From assembly GCA_026014735.1 (NCBI GenBank), contig JAOZHT010000002.1:620001-684000 (forward strand): a DNA stretch of 64,000 nucleotides. Reading direction: 5' to 3'. The notes under the pieces were generated by a model. That model did not search any database, was not told where the DNA came from, and was given only the letters and a program-made list of their open reading frames with translations. Below, piece by piece: positions 40,866-49,410 of this stretch; within the stretch, counting starts at the first letter, position 1; every line of letters begins with the position of its first letter. The position numbers were made by a program, and so were the translations under genes. Origin of the DNA: Candidatus Bathyarchaeota archaeon (lineage in GTDB: Archaea; Thermoproteota; Bathyarchaeia; Bathyarchaeales; Bathycorpusculaceae).

Positions 40866-43282
40866 GCGCCAAAGACAAAGAGCTTGTTTTATGGTTTGAT
40901 AATTTAAGAAACACTGACGTATCCATTGTTGGCGGCAAAAACGCCAGCCTCGGCGAAATGATTCATGCTGGGCTCCCTGTTCCTTTTGGTTTTGCAGTAA
41001 CAGCCTACTCGTATGAACGCTTTATCGTCGAAAAGAAAATCGCTGAGAAAATCTACGAAATTATCAAAGCCACCGTAATTGACCCCAACGACCCCAAGCA
41101 GTACGAGGCAGCATCCAAACGCATCCGGGAACTCATCGAGAAAACCCAGATGCCTAAAGACATCGAGGAAGCCATAAGAGCCGCCTACATCGAACTAAAC
41201 CAGCGATTCAGCCTTAAAGACACCTTTGTGGCTGTGCGTTCAAGCGCAACCGCCGAGGACCTGCCTGACGCATCCTTTGCGGGGCAGCAGGAAACCTACC
41301 TTAACGTGAAGGGCTCCGACGACCTCATCGAGAAAGTCGTGAAGTGCTGGAGCAGCCTATTTACGCCCCGAGCCATCTTTTACCGCAACGAAAAGGGTTT
41401 CCCCCATGAGAAGGTTTTCATTAGCGTCGGCGTCCAGAAGATGGTTAACAGCCGCGCTGCCGGCGTCATGTTTACAATTAACCCCGTCACGGGCAACCAT
41501 GACGAAATCGTCATCGAAGGCAACTTTGGACTCGGCGAAACCGTAGTGTCGGGCGCCGTGAACCCCGATGACTTCGTGATTGACAAAGCCGCCATGAAGA
41601 TTAAGCAGCGGCGTATCGCGAAGAAAACGGTGAAGTACATCCGTGACCCCAAAACGGGCAAAACCATCCACCTTGACATCCCCGAGGCGGAGCAGAAGCA
41701 GGTCTGCGTAACCGACACTGAACTCCTCTACCTTGCAGGCTTAGCTAAACGCATCGAAGCCCACTACAACAAACCCATGGATATCGAGTGGGCAATCGAT
41801 CAGGACCTCACCTACCCCCAGAACATGATGCTGGTTCAGGCGCGTCCAGAAACAATTTTCGGTTTAAAGTCACAGGAGGCAACCAAAACGGAAGAAAACA
41901 ATTTAGGTCCACTAAAAGTTGTTGTGCGAGGCATCTCCGCTGGCCGCAGAGGCTACGGCACAGGCATAGCTAAAGTTGTGCTTAACCTCGAAGACGCCAG
42001 CAAACAGATGCAGAAAGGAGACATCCTCGTCACAGCCATGACTGACCCCGACTTTGTCCCATTCATGAAGATGGCATCGGCCATAGTCACCGATAAAGGC
42101 GGCATCACCAGCCACGCAGCCATCGTCAGCCGAGAACTCAACATCCCCTGCGTCGTCGGAACCGAAATCGGCACACAGGTCATGAAGACAGGAACCGAAT
42201 ACACCGTTGACTCACAGAACGGCATAATCTACGATGGCTACCTCGAGCAGGCAACAAAATCCCAGAGCAACGGCAACTCCGTGACGGTTGCTGCGGAAGC
42301 AGCGCCGGTAACCGCGACAAAAATCTACATGAACCTAGGCACCCCCGAGATGATTGAGCAATACAAGAATCTGCCTTTTGAGGGCATAGGCTTGATGCGC
42401 ACCGAATTCATCATGGCAAGCAGCATCGGCAAGCACCCGATGGAATTCATCGAGGAGGGCAAAGGCCAAGAATTCATCGATAAATTCGCAGACGCAGTCG
42501 CCCATGTTGCACGAGCAATTCAACCCCGCCCCGTCGTGGTGCGTCTCAGCGACTTCAAAACCAACGAGTACCGCAACCTGAAAGGCGGCGACAAATACGA
42601 AATCCTAGAGGAAAACCCGATGCTGGGCTGGAGAGGCTGCAGCCGCTACATCAGCAAATGGTATGAGCAGGCTTTCCGGCTGGAATGCAAAGCCATCAAG
42701 AAGTGCCGCTCAGAATGGAGCCTTAAAAACGTCTACGTTATGCTTCCGATGGTCCGCACGCTCTGGGAAGCCAAGGCGGTGCTGGAAATCCTCAAGCAAG
42801 AGGGATTGGAACGCAACCGGGACTTCAAAATCTGGTTTATGGCTGAAACCCCCTCTATCGGCATCATGGCTGATGAATTCAGCAAACTCGTCGACGGCTT
42901 CAGCATAGGCTCAAACGACATGACCCAGGGTGTCCTCATGATTGACCGCGACAGCGAACGATTGGGCCAAATGGGCTACTTTGACGAACGCGACCCAGCA
43001 GTTAAACGCATCATCGCACACCTTATCCGCGCCGCCCACGAAAACGGCTGCACCGTAAGCATCTGCGGCGAAGGCCCCAGCAACCTGCCTGACTTCGCAG
43101 AGTTTTTGGTCCGCGTAGGCATCGACAGCATCTCAGTCAACAACGACGCAGTCGTCGCCACCCGCAAAAACGTAGCTAGCGTCGAGCAGAAAATCATCCT
43201 TGAGCGTCTCGCCGAGCAAGCTGCTCTTGCACGGGGTCAACCCCTCAAAAAGCCCAAACCCGACTGGGAATGGACTCCATAG
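40862..43282 (+). CDS. ppsA: Phosphoenolpyruvate synthase (pyruvate, water dikinase)
   Basis: 806 residues, full length. The N-terminal ATP-grasp domain opens with VSIVGGKNASLGEMIHAGLPVP and has RSSATAEDLPDASFAGQQETYLNV. The phosphohistidine swivel is GGITSHAAIVSRELNIPCVVG. The C-terminal PEP barrel has GLMRTEF, IGSNDMTQ and ICGEGPSN with its catalytic Cys. It makes PEP from pyruvate and ATP, feeding gluconeogenesis and hence the glucan/trehalose block. A TTG start overlaps L10e by 4 bases. Confidence 0.95.
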   Translation: MSAKDKELVLWFDNLRNTDVSIVGGKNASLGEMIHAGLPVPFGFAVTAYSYERFIVEKKIAEKIYEIIKATVIDPNDPKQYEAASKRIRELIEKTQMPKDIEEAIRAAYIELNQRFSLKDTFVAVRSSATAEDLPDASFAGQQETYLNVKGSDDLIEKVVKCWSSLFTPRAIFYRNEKGFPHEKVFISVGVQKMVNSRAAGVMFTINPVTGNHDEIVIEGNFGLGETVVSGAVNPDDFVIDKAAMKIKQRRIAKKTVKYIRDPKTGKTIHLDIPEAEQKQVCVTDTELLYLAGLAKRIEAHYNKPMDIEWAIDQDLTYPQNMMLVQARPETIFGLKSQEATKTEENNLGPLKVVVRGISAGRRGYGTGIAKVVLNLEDASKQMQKGDILVTAMTDPDFVPFMKMASAIVTDKGGITSHAAIVSRELNIPCVVGTEIGTQVMKTGTEYTVDSQNGIIYDGYLEQATKSQSNGNSVTVAAEAAPVTATKIYMNLGTPEMIEQYKNLPFEGIGLMRTEFIMASSIGKHPMEFIEEGKGQEFIDKFADAVAHVARAIQPRPVVVRLSDFKTNEYRNLKGGDKYEILEENPMLGWRGCSRYISKWYEQAFRLECKAIKKCRSEWSLKNVYVMLPMVRTLWEAKAVLEILKQEGLERNRDFKIWFMAETPSIGIMADEFSKLVDGFSIGSNDMTQGVLMIDRDSERLGQMGYFDERDPAVKRIIAHLIRAAHENGCTVSICGEGPSNLPDFAEFLVRVGIDSISVNNDAVVATRKNVASVEQKIILERLAEQAALARGQPLKKPKPDWEWTP

Positions 43283-43335
43283 CCCCACTTTACCCCATTT
43301 CTTTTATTTTATCTTCACCTATCAGTGGATAGAAG

Positions 43336-44337
43336 ATGTCAGGATTCGACTTTGAGGAACAGAGAATAAAGCAGCAGATAGTTAGACTTGACGCTAAACG
43401 GGTGCTGCTGCAGATGCCTCAGGGACTTAAGCCTCAGGCTACCCGGCTTGCTAAGCTGGTGGAGGACTACGGGGCCGTACCCATCATTTCCTCTGATCCC
43501 TGCTATGGCGCCTGCGACATCGCCGAAACCGAGGCTGCAAGCTTAGGCGTGGACTTAATCGTGCATTTTGGGCATACACGGCTCGTTAAGGAAGAAAAAA
43601 CCCCCACGCTCTACATAGAAGCCTACTCCGATATCAAAATCGACGCCGCCGTAACTCAAGCACTTCCGCTTTTGAGTTCCTACCGCAGCGTCGGCTTAGT
43701 TACCTCAATCCAGCATATCCTAACAGTGGAAACCGCCAAGCAGCTTCTTACCCAAGCAGGCAAAGTTGTGTTTGTAGGCGACGCTGGCCAAATGGGTTAC
43801 GCTGGGCAAGTTATAGGCTGCAACTACAGCAACGCCACCGCCATCACGCGGCAGGTCGACGCCTTCCTTTTCCTGGGAGGCGGCATGTTCCATGCCCTCG
43901 GCGTCGCGTTAGCCACCGGCAAACCCACAGTCGTCGCTGACCCCTACGACAGCCGAGCCTACACAGTCGATGACGAGGCAGGTCGCATCCTAAAACAACG
44001 CTACGCAGGCATCCAGGAAGCCAAAAACGCCAAATCCATCAGCATCTTGGTGGGCTTAAAACCCGGGCAGAAACACCTCGACTATGCCCTGCAAGTGAAG
44101 GCGATGGCTGAAAAAACTGGGCGCGCCGCGTTTGTGTTGGCTGGCAGAGAATTAACCCCTGAGGTGCTGCTTGATTTCACCTCAATCGACGCTTATGTGA
44201 ACACAGCGTGCCCAAGGATCTCGCTGGATGCTCCCGGCAAATTCAAGAAGCCGATGTTAACGGTTAACGAGTTCAGGGTGGTCTGCGGCGAGGTCTCATG
44301 GACGGACATGCTCAAAAAAGGCTTATTCGAAAACTAG
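43336..44337 (+). CDS. dph2: Diphthamide synthase (Dph2), radical 3-amino-3-carboxypropyl transferase
   Basis: 333 residues. The three cluster cysteines appear in DPCYGACDIAETEA, GQVIGCNYSNA and YVNTACPRISLD, the non-classical [4Fe-4S] arrangement of Dph1/Dph2. It adds the 3-amino-3-carboxypropyl group to a histidine of elongation factor 2. ATG at 43336 follows the agtggatag-type leader. It overlaps the next methyltransferase gene by 40 bases. Confidence 0.94.
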   Translation: MSGFDFEEQRIKQQIVRLDAKRVLLQMPQGLKPQATRLAKLVEDYGAVPIISSDPCYGACDIAETEAASLGVDLIVHFGHTRLVKEEKTPTLYIEAYSDIKIDAAVTQALPLLSSYRSVGLVTSIQHILTVETAKQLLTQAGKVVFVGDAGQMGYAGQVIGCNYSNATAITRQVDAFLFLGGGMFHALGVALATGKPTVVADPYDSRAYTVDDEAGRILKQRYAGIQEAKNAKSISILVGLKPGQKHLDYALQVKAMAEKTGRAAFVLAGRELTPEVLLDFTSIDAYVNTACPRISLDAPGKFKKPMLTVNEFRVVCGEVSWTDMLKKGLFEN

Positions 44338-44996
44338 ACCTTGAACTTTTCCTTGGCTCGCTGGCGGCTATGCCTAATCCGCAGGCGCATCTTGAACAGT
44401 ACACCAGTTCTGAGCAAATCGCCGCCAACATGCTCTATCTGGCCGCATACAGTTTCGGCGACATCGAGGGCAAGCGGATTCTGGATTTAGGCTGCGGGAC
44501 GGGGCGGCTGGCGTTGGGCGCAGCTTTTCTGGGCGCAAAAGAGGTTGTGGGCGTTGATGTTGACCGCCAAGCCATAAGGACCGCGAGGGCAAACGCGGAG
44601 AAGGCAGGCTTAAAGGAGAGGGTGCAATGGATTCTGGGGGATATATCCGCCGTCGCAGGGCAGTTTGATGTGGTGCTGCAGAATCCGCCCTTTGGCGTGC
44701 AAACCCGCGAAGCCGATCGCGCTTTCTTGGTGAAGGCGCTGCAAGTTGCCAGCCGCGTTTACTCGCTGCATAGTCACCCCGAAGTTGACCAGCGCCTCAT
44801 CCGCCTGCTTAAGTCAGGTGGGGGCATGGTGCAGGTGCAGCCCAACGGCTTTCTGGAGCACTTCATAGCAAAACACGGCGGCGAAGTCGAGGCAGTGTAT
44901 GCGATGCTCATGACGATTCCCCGGATGTTTGAGTTCCACAGCAAAGCCAAACATGACTTCGTCATAGACCTATACGTTATCCAAAAGCCAAGTTAA
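44298..44996 (+). CDS. METTL5-like adenine-N6 rRNA methyltransferase
   Basis: 232 residues. DLGCGTGRLALGAAFLGA (63-80) binds SAM and LQNPPFGVQTREADRAFL carries the NPPF catalytic motif of N6-adenine methyltransferases. LEQYTSSEQIAANMLYLA is characteristic of METTL5-like proteins, which methylate small-subunit rRNA. The ATG lies inside dph2; no later start keeps the N-terminal family block. Its end is convergent with the DUF4256 gene. Confidence 0.85.
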   Translation: MDGHAQKRLIRKLDLELFLGSLAAMPNPQAHLEQYTSSEQIAANMLYLAAYSFGDIEGKRILDLGCGTGRLALGAAFLGAKEVVGVDVDRQAIRTARANAEKAGLKERVQWILGDISAVAGQFDVVLQNPPFGVQTREADRAFLVKALQVASRVYSLHSHPEVDQRLIRLLKSGGGMVQVQPNGFLEHFIAKHGGEVEAVYAMLMTIPRMFEFHSKAKHDFVIDLYVIQKPS

Positions 44997-45004
44997 CCCA
45001 AACA

Positions 45005-45592
45005 TTAAACCCTGAGAACGCCGCGGAACGCCCTTGTACTGTACCATGACGGCGCACTGTTATGATAGACAAAGACATGGTTGTAGCGGCGGTCTGCAAA
45101 AAGGGCTCCGCCTAGGTCCCTAATTTCAGCAGGAGTACTTATCCAGCTTGACGTTTTCGTATCGAATTCTCCGTGTTTCTGCAGCTCCCGATATTGCTCT
45201 TCAGTTAACAACTTAATGCCCATGGCTGCTGCCATGTCAACGGCGTTGCCTGCTGGTCGAGCCCCTTTTTTCGCTGCTTCCGCCTCCGCCTTGCTGTCAT
45301 AGCAGGCTCTGCGTCGTCCTTGCGGGGTCTCTGGGGAGCAGTCACAGAAAACGTATTCATCCGCTTTTTGGTCGCACCATACAACATCTGGTTCGCCCCC
45401 GGTTCGCTCCATTTCGCCAAGTGACCACAACTTTTCAGGGTTCGCTTCCAGCTTCGCTTCTATTTTAGCCCATTCAAGTCCCATATGGCGGTTAGTGTTT
45501 TTCTGAAAACGGGCTTCAAGAGCGCTGAGGAGTTCTTGGCGTTGGGTTGGCGGCAACTGTTTGGATGTAGAAGCAACAGATGATTTAGGCAT
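45005..45592 (-). CDS. DUF4256 protein
   Basis: 195 residues, full length for the family. NRHMGLEWAKIEAKLEANPE, WSLGEMERTGGEPDVV, CDCSPETPQGRRRACYD, FDTKTSSWISTPAEIRDLGGALFADRRY and the FRG-LRV end are family hallmarks. Its biochemical role is unknown. It is patchily distributed among bacteria and archaea, so transfer is plausible. Isolated on the minus strand and divergent from csl4. Confidence 0.88.
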   Translation of the reverse strand: MPKSSVASTSKQLPPTQRQELLSALEARFQKNTNRHMGLEWAKIEAKLEANPEKLWSLGEMERTGGEPDVVWCDQKADEYVFCDCSPETPQGRRRACYDSKAEAEAAKKGARPAGNAVDMAAAMGIKLLTEEQYRELQKHGEFDTKTSSWISTPAEIRDLGGALFADRRYNHVFVYHNSAPSWYSTRAFRGVLRV

Positions 45593-45716
45593 ACTTCTTT
45601 ATTAGCATTGGAGCTTATAAGAAATCAGGCGTTAATCGTCTGCGGCTTATTCTGTTGTTTATCAAAAGGTTTATTGCGCAGATTGGAAACTAAGCATATG
45701 CACTTATCAAATTAAG

Positions 45717-45728
45717 CTTTATAATTTA
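45717..45728 (+). promoter_or_regulatory. TATA box of csl4
   Basis: ctttataattta lies about 21-32 bases before the ATG at 45749 and starts the csl4-rpoL unit. Confidence 0.6.
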
Positions 45729-45748
45729 CCCTGTAGTGATGAAGTAAC

Positions 45749-46336
45749 ATGGCATTGAAAGCTCCTCAAGAAAAAAGCGGACAACTAGTTTTGCCCGGCG
45801 AACGATTGGGCGTTATCGAAGAGTTCATTCCTGACTCAGGAACCTTCGTGAAAGACGGCGTTATATTCAGCAAAATCGTGGGGCGCTCCCTGGTGGATCT
45901 GCAGAACCGCCGCGTCAGCGTCTACCCCGTAGCTAAATCGGCGACGGTTCCCAAAGCAGGCACAGTCGTCATCGGGCAAATAGGCAACGCACAATCCGAC
46001 AACGTCTTAGTCAAAATCTTCCGCGTCGGCAAAAAACAGATATCCGGCAGCTTCGGCGGCATCCTCCACGTCAGCGACGTATCCGACCGCTACATAGACT
46101 CCATGAGCGATGTATGCAAACCCGGCGACATCGTCAGGGCAAAAGTGATCAGCGAGAAAAACCAGATTTTCCATCTGTCCACCAACGATAAGAACCTGGG
46201 GATTATTCATGCTTTCTGCAGCCGCGACGGAACCCTGCTTGAACAGCAGCCACAGCGCTATGATTTGCGGTGTCCCAAATGCGGAAACGTGGAGGGACGC
46301 AAGATCGCTCCAGATTACGGGAAAGAACCACTCTGA
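45749..46336 (+). CDS. csl4: Exosome complex RNA-binding protein Csl4
   Basis: 195 residues. N-terminal domain VLPGERLGVIEEFIPDSGTFVKDGVIFSKIVG, a central S1 domain (GQIGNAQSDNVLVKIFRVG, ILHVSDVSDRYIDSM) and a C-terminal zinc ribbon (RCPKCGNVEGRKIAPDYG, with a partner Cys in HAFCSRDG). It caps the archaeal exosome and helps recruit substrates and DnaG. It is 13 bases before rpoL. Confidence 0.94.
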   Translation: MALKAPQEKSGQLVLPGERLGVIEEFIPDSGTFVKDGVIFSKIVGRSLVDLQNRRVSVYPVAKSATVPKAGTVVIGQIGNAQSDNVLVKIFRVGKKQISGSFGGILHVSDVSDRYIDSMSDVCKPGDIVRAKVISEKNQIFHLSTNDKNLGIIHAFCSRDGTLLEQQPQRYDLRCPKCGNVEGRKIAPDYGKEPL

Positions 46337-46349
46337 GAGGGAATAGCAA

Positions 46350-46631
46350 GTGAAAATTAACGTGTTGAAGAAATCTGAAACTGAGCTTAAAATCGAAATC
46401 GAAGGCTCCAGCCATGGCCTCTGTAACCTGATCCAAAAGCGGCTCCTTGAGGATTCCCGCGTGGACTTCGCAGGCTACGATGTGCCGCATCCGTTGGCGT
46501 CAAGCCCCATCATTTACCTGCGCATGAAGGAAGGCGGCAAACCCGTCGATGCACTGGTGGATGCAGTGGCAAAGATTCGGGAACTCAACGACGCCTTCGG
46601 CAAAGAGCTTGAGCGCGCCGTAACCGCTTAA
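46350..46631 (+). CDS. rpoL: DNA-directed RNA polymerase subunit L (Rpo11)
   Basis: 93 residues from a GTG at 46350. SHGLCNLIQKRLLEDSRVDFAGYDVPHPL is the conserved Rpo11/Rpb11 core that pairs with Rpo3. Follows csl4 by 13 bases in the same operon. Confidence 0.94.
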   Translation: MKINVLKKSETELKIEIEGSSHGLCNLIQKRLLEDSRVDFAGYDVPHPLASSPIIYLRMKEGGKPVDALVDAVAKIRELNDAFGKELERAVTA

Positions 46632-46691
46632 CTTCCCCTTTCCCTAACTGTTTTTAACCCAACCTCCCTTATGCTCTAGTGGTAACTGTCT

Positions 46692-47273
46692 TTGAGCAGC
46701 CCCAAACCCTTAGGCACCATAAAACCCGAAATCCGGGTACTCGGAGTAGACGACGGCAAATTCACTCCACACACCGAGGGGCAGGTGCTCGTAGTCGGCG
46801 TGGTTTTCCGCGGCGGCTGCTCCATAGAAGGCGTTATGCACACTAAAATCGCCTTAGATGGTTTAGACGCCACCGAGAAAATCGCGGAGATGATTAAGGC
46901 TTCGCCGCATCGGCGGCAGCTGCGGCTGGTGATGCTTAGCGGAGTTACCTTCGCGGGATTTAACGTCGTGGACATCCAAAAGCTCCATGCTGACGTGGGG
47001 TTGCCTGTGGTGGCGGTGACCCAGAACAAGCCAGACTTAGACGACATCCACCGTGCCCTCTCTCATCTGCCCAACTCGGAGGAGCGCTGGCGCATCATAC
47101 AGGCCGCCGGCGAGGTCCACGCGGTAAGGAACAGGGGCGCTAAACTTTACGTGGGACTGGCGGGGTTGACGCTGACGGATGCCCAGGTACTTCTCGAGTT
47201 AACTTCTAAAAGGGGCGGCTACCCTGAACCGCTGCGTGTTGCCCACCTCATCGCCTCGGGGATCACGCATTAG
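46692..47273 (+). CDS. DUF99 family protein (endonuclease V-like fold)
   Basis: 193 residues. KPEIRVLGVDDGKFTPHTEGQVLVVGVVFRG, MLSGVTFAGFNVVDIQKLH and GLPVVAVTQNKPDL are DUF99 hallmarks. The family is related to endonuclease V in fold; a role in DNA or nucleic-acid repair has been proposed. The TTG start is the only good one at the family N-terminus. It is 67 bases before tfs, likely a separate leader. Confidence 0.87.
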   Translation: MSSPKPLGTIKPEIRVLGVDDGKFTPHTEGQVLVVGVVFRGGCSIEGVMHTKIALDGLDATEKIAEMIKASPHRRQLRLVMLSGVTFAGFNVVDIQKLHADVGLPVVAVTQNKPDLDDIHRALSHLPNSEERWRIIQAAGEVHAVRNRGAKLYVGLAGLTLTDAQVLLELTSKRGGYPEPLRVAHLIASGITH

Positions 47274-47339
47274 AGTTTTGAAACCTAGAAAAGGTATAAA
47301 TTCGTCTGTGCTAAGGAAATCCCCCCAGTGTGAAGAACT

Positions 47340-47693
47340 ATGGAGTTTTGCCCTAAATGCGGCTCGCGTCTTGAGCCCAAGAAATCCAAGGCTGGCAAGG
47401 AAGCAACTCTGGTTCTTGCCTGTGCTAAATGCGGCTACAAGAAACCTGAAGAGGCAGAGAAGATTGAGCCTAAAGTGGCTAAGGTCATCCAGCATAGCCC
47501 TCAGCAGTTCGTAGCTGTAATCGGCAAGGAAGAGCAGAAACTAAGCACCCTACCGACCGTCAGGATAGAATGTCCCAAATGCGGCAACAACACCGCCTAT
47601 GTCTGGCAGGTACAGACCCGCGGAGCCGACGAGTCCTCGACGCAGTTCCTCAGGTGCACCAAATGCAACTACACCTTTAGGGAATACAGTTAA
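47340..47693 (+). CDS. tfs: Transcription factor S (TFS, TFIIS-like)
   Basis: 117 residues with two zinc ribbons: N-terminal CPKCGSRLEPK...CAKCGYKK and C-terminal CPKCGNNTAYVW...CTKCNYTFREY. The acidic tip normally D-E sits in RGADESSTQF, complete. It stimulates RNA cleavage by stalled RNA polymerase. The ATG follows a T-rich AT leader. It ends 21 bases before the archaeosortase. Confidence 0.95.
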   Translation: MEFCPKCGSRLEPKKSKAGKEATLVLACAKCGYKKPEEAEKIEPKVAKVIQHSPQQFVAVIGKEEQKLSTLPTVRIECPKCGNNTAYVWQVQTRGADESSTQFLRCTKCNYTFREYS

Positions 47694-47714
47694 ACCGCTT
47701 TTTTTCTCCAGGGC

Positions 47715-48827
47715 ATGCCATGGCGTGTCTTGGACAAATCCTTTTTTAAACCGCATCCACATGGATTGGTTGTGTTCGGCGTGAAAGATACTCCAGCCCA
47801 ACCCAGACGCCTGCTGCAGAAGGATTTTCTGGTTAAAACCCTGCCGCTTATAGCCTTCGTTGCTCCCCTGGCGCTGCTCTACCTCCTCAATCCCCCTGAC
47901 CCCTACCTTAACGTTTCAGCGCAGCAATCCTTTGAGTTGATGTGGAAGGGCAGGACGTTCCAGCTGTTCTTTGTGTGGCTTATCTCCTTAGAGTTCATTT
48001 TAGGCTGGGAATCGATAAAAAATAGAATCAACCTCCAAAACCGTGCAGCCGCCGCAGCTTACGCACTGGTTCTTTTGCTTCCCTCAGTCTACGTTGTCTT
48101 GGAGTACTATTTGGGGTTAAACGGCGCCATCGCGGCTTGGATGCAGCAGGCTGGGGTAGCATTCGCCGCTTCTATGCCGCTTGCCATCGAGTACCTTGCC
48201 TTCTGTGGTCTGTTCTGCGTGGTTGTTTTCGCAGCTTTCGGCAAACGGGGTCTCTTGGGGTTTGCTCTCCCCGCGCTTTTCGTCGCCCTCATCGGCGTCC
48301 TCTACACCATCGACAACATGTTTCCCTACGGGGAATTCACGCCGTTTCAGCTATTGGTTCCCACCACGGCATCGCTTGCCGGCGGCGTCCTGGGCTTGAT
48401 GGGTTATCAGGTGGCTTCGGGAACCGATTTCGTAAGCGGCATGCCTACGCTGTCGGTTTCGGGGTCTGTGGGGTCGGCGACGTTTGCGATTGCTTGGCCC
48501 TGCGCCGGCATTGAAAGCCTCCTTATCTTCACTGCGGTGGCGCTGCTTTTCCTAAAACGCCTCAACATCAGCTGGCAGGCAAAAGTGGGCTTTTTTGTGT
48601 TCGGCGCCGCTGTCACCTACCTGATTAATGTGCTGCGGATCGCTAACATATTCGTTTTAGGCATGCAGTACGGCGTGTACTCGCATGAAGTTGACATGTT
48701 CCACTTCTACTATGGCCCCCTCTACGCCATGACCTGGATAGTGGCTTACCCCCTCATAATCATCGCCGCCACCGCTGCCTACCAGAAATTTATGCAGCGT
48801 CCACCAAAACCGCCAGCCCCTGCTTAA
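47715..48827 (+). CDS. Archaeosortase/exosortase-family membrane transpeptidase
   Basis: 370 residues with about nine membrane helices. The catalytic triad of the family is present: Cys263 in WPCAGIESLLIF, Arg308 in LINVLRIANIF and His330 in VDMFHFYYGPLYAMTW. Archaeosortases remove C-terminal sorting signals and attach surface proteins, often to lipid. Likely substrates in the window are the PQQ propeller proteins with matching tails. The N-terminal ~40 residues before the first helix are charged, and a shorter start is possible. Its 3' end overlaps the convergent GINS gene by 38 bases. Confidence 0.88.
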   Translation: MPWRVLDKSFFKPHPHGLVVFGVKDTPAQPRRLLQKDFLVKTLPLIAFVAPLALLYLLNPPDPYLNVSAQQSFELMWKGRTFQLFFVWLISLEFILGWESIKNRINLQNRAAAAAYALVLLLPSVYVVLEYYLGLNGAIAAWMQQAGVAFAASMPLAIEYLAFCGLFCVVVFAAFGKRGLLGFALPALFVALIGVLYTIDNMFPYGEFTPFQLLVPTTASLAGGVLGLMGYQVASGTDFVSGMPTLSVSGSVGSATFAIAWPCAGIESLLIFTAVALLFLKRLNISWQAKVGFFVFGAAVTYLINVLRIANIFVLGMQYGVYSHEVDMFHFYYGPLYAMTWIVAYPLIIIAATAAYQKFMQRPPKPPAPA

Positions 48828-49410
48828 CCAATATCTGCGCGTTCATCGAGGGCAAAGACGCCACATCCTCAGCTTGGTAGGGGCCATAAGACTTCATGTC
48901 GGCTCCCATGATGGCGGGGATGTTTTTGGTGAAGCGCAGCGTAAGGCGCTTGTGGGTGACGTGGGCTTCGGGTTTAATGATGACTTTAACAGTGGGGATA
49001 TCCTGCATCTGCTGCGGCTGCTGGGGCGGAGGTTCAACATGCACTATATGCTCGCCCTGCTTGAGGTTCTTGGCGAAAACGCGGTATGCCTCAGAGAAGC
49101 CAACAAAGCCCTCGCACATTTTAGCTTCCTCTGCTGTAAGCAGCTCTAAGGGTGCCTTGTGGAGTTTAGTTATGGTTTTAAGGATTTTTCTGTACCGCAT
49201 ATCCAGCAGTTCCCCAAGCATCCGATCGACGTTGCGGGCTTCATGCTCAAGCAGGCTGGTTTTAACGGTTTTCTTCTCCGCGGGTTTACTTTGGTCCTCT
49301 TTGAGGTGCGCAAGGTACGCCGCGATTTTAACGTAGAAGTCCGGCTGCAACCCGCCCAGCGTGACGTCGTCGATTTCGCGTCTCCAAGCCGCATACAGCA
49401 GGTCATACAT
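48790..49410 (-). CDS. GINS complex subunit (Gins51/15-like)
   Basis: 206 residues. The helical A domain is visible (NVDRMLGELLDMRYRKILKT, then LELLTAEEAKMCEGFV), followed by a C-terminal B domain with FTKNIPAIMGADMKSYGPYQAEDVASLP, typical of archaeal GINS51. GINS links MCM to primase and polymerase. The gene starts 8 bases inside the end of priS, a pairing common in archaea. Its end runs into the archaeosortase. Confidence 0.88.
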   Translation of the reverse strand: MYDLLYAAWRREIDDVTLGGLQPDFYVKIAAYLAHLKEDQSKPAEKKTVKTSLLEHEARNVDRMLGELLDMRYRKILKTITKLHKAPLELLTAEEAKMCEGFVGFSEAYRVFAKNLKQGEHIVHVEPPPQQPQQMQDIPTVKVIIKPEAHVTHKRLTLRFTKNIPAIMGADMKSYGPYQAEDVASLPSMNAQILVKQGLAVLVDAA

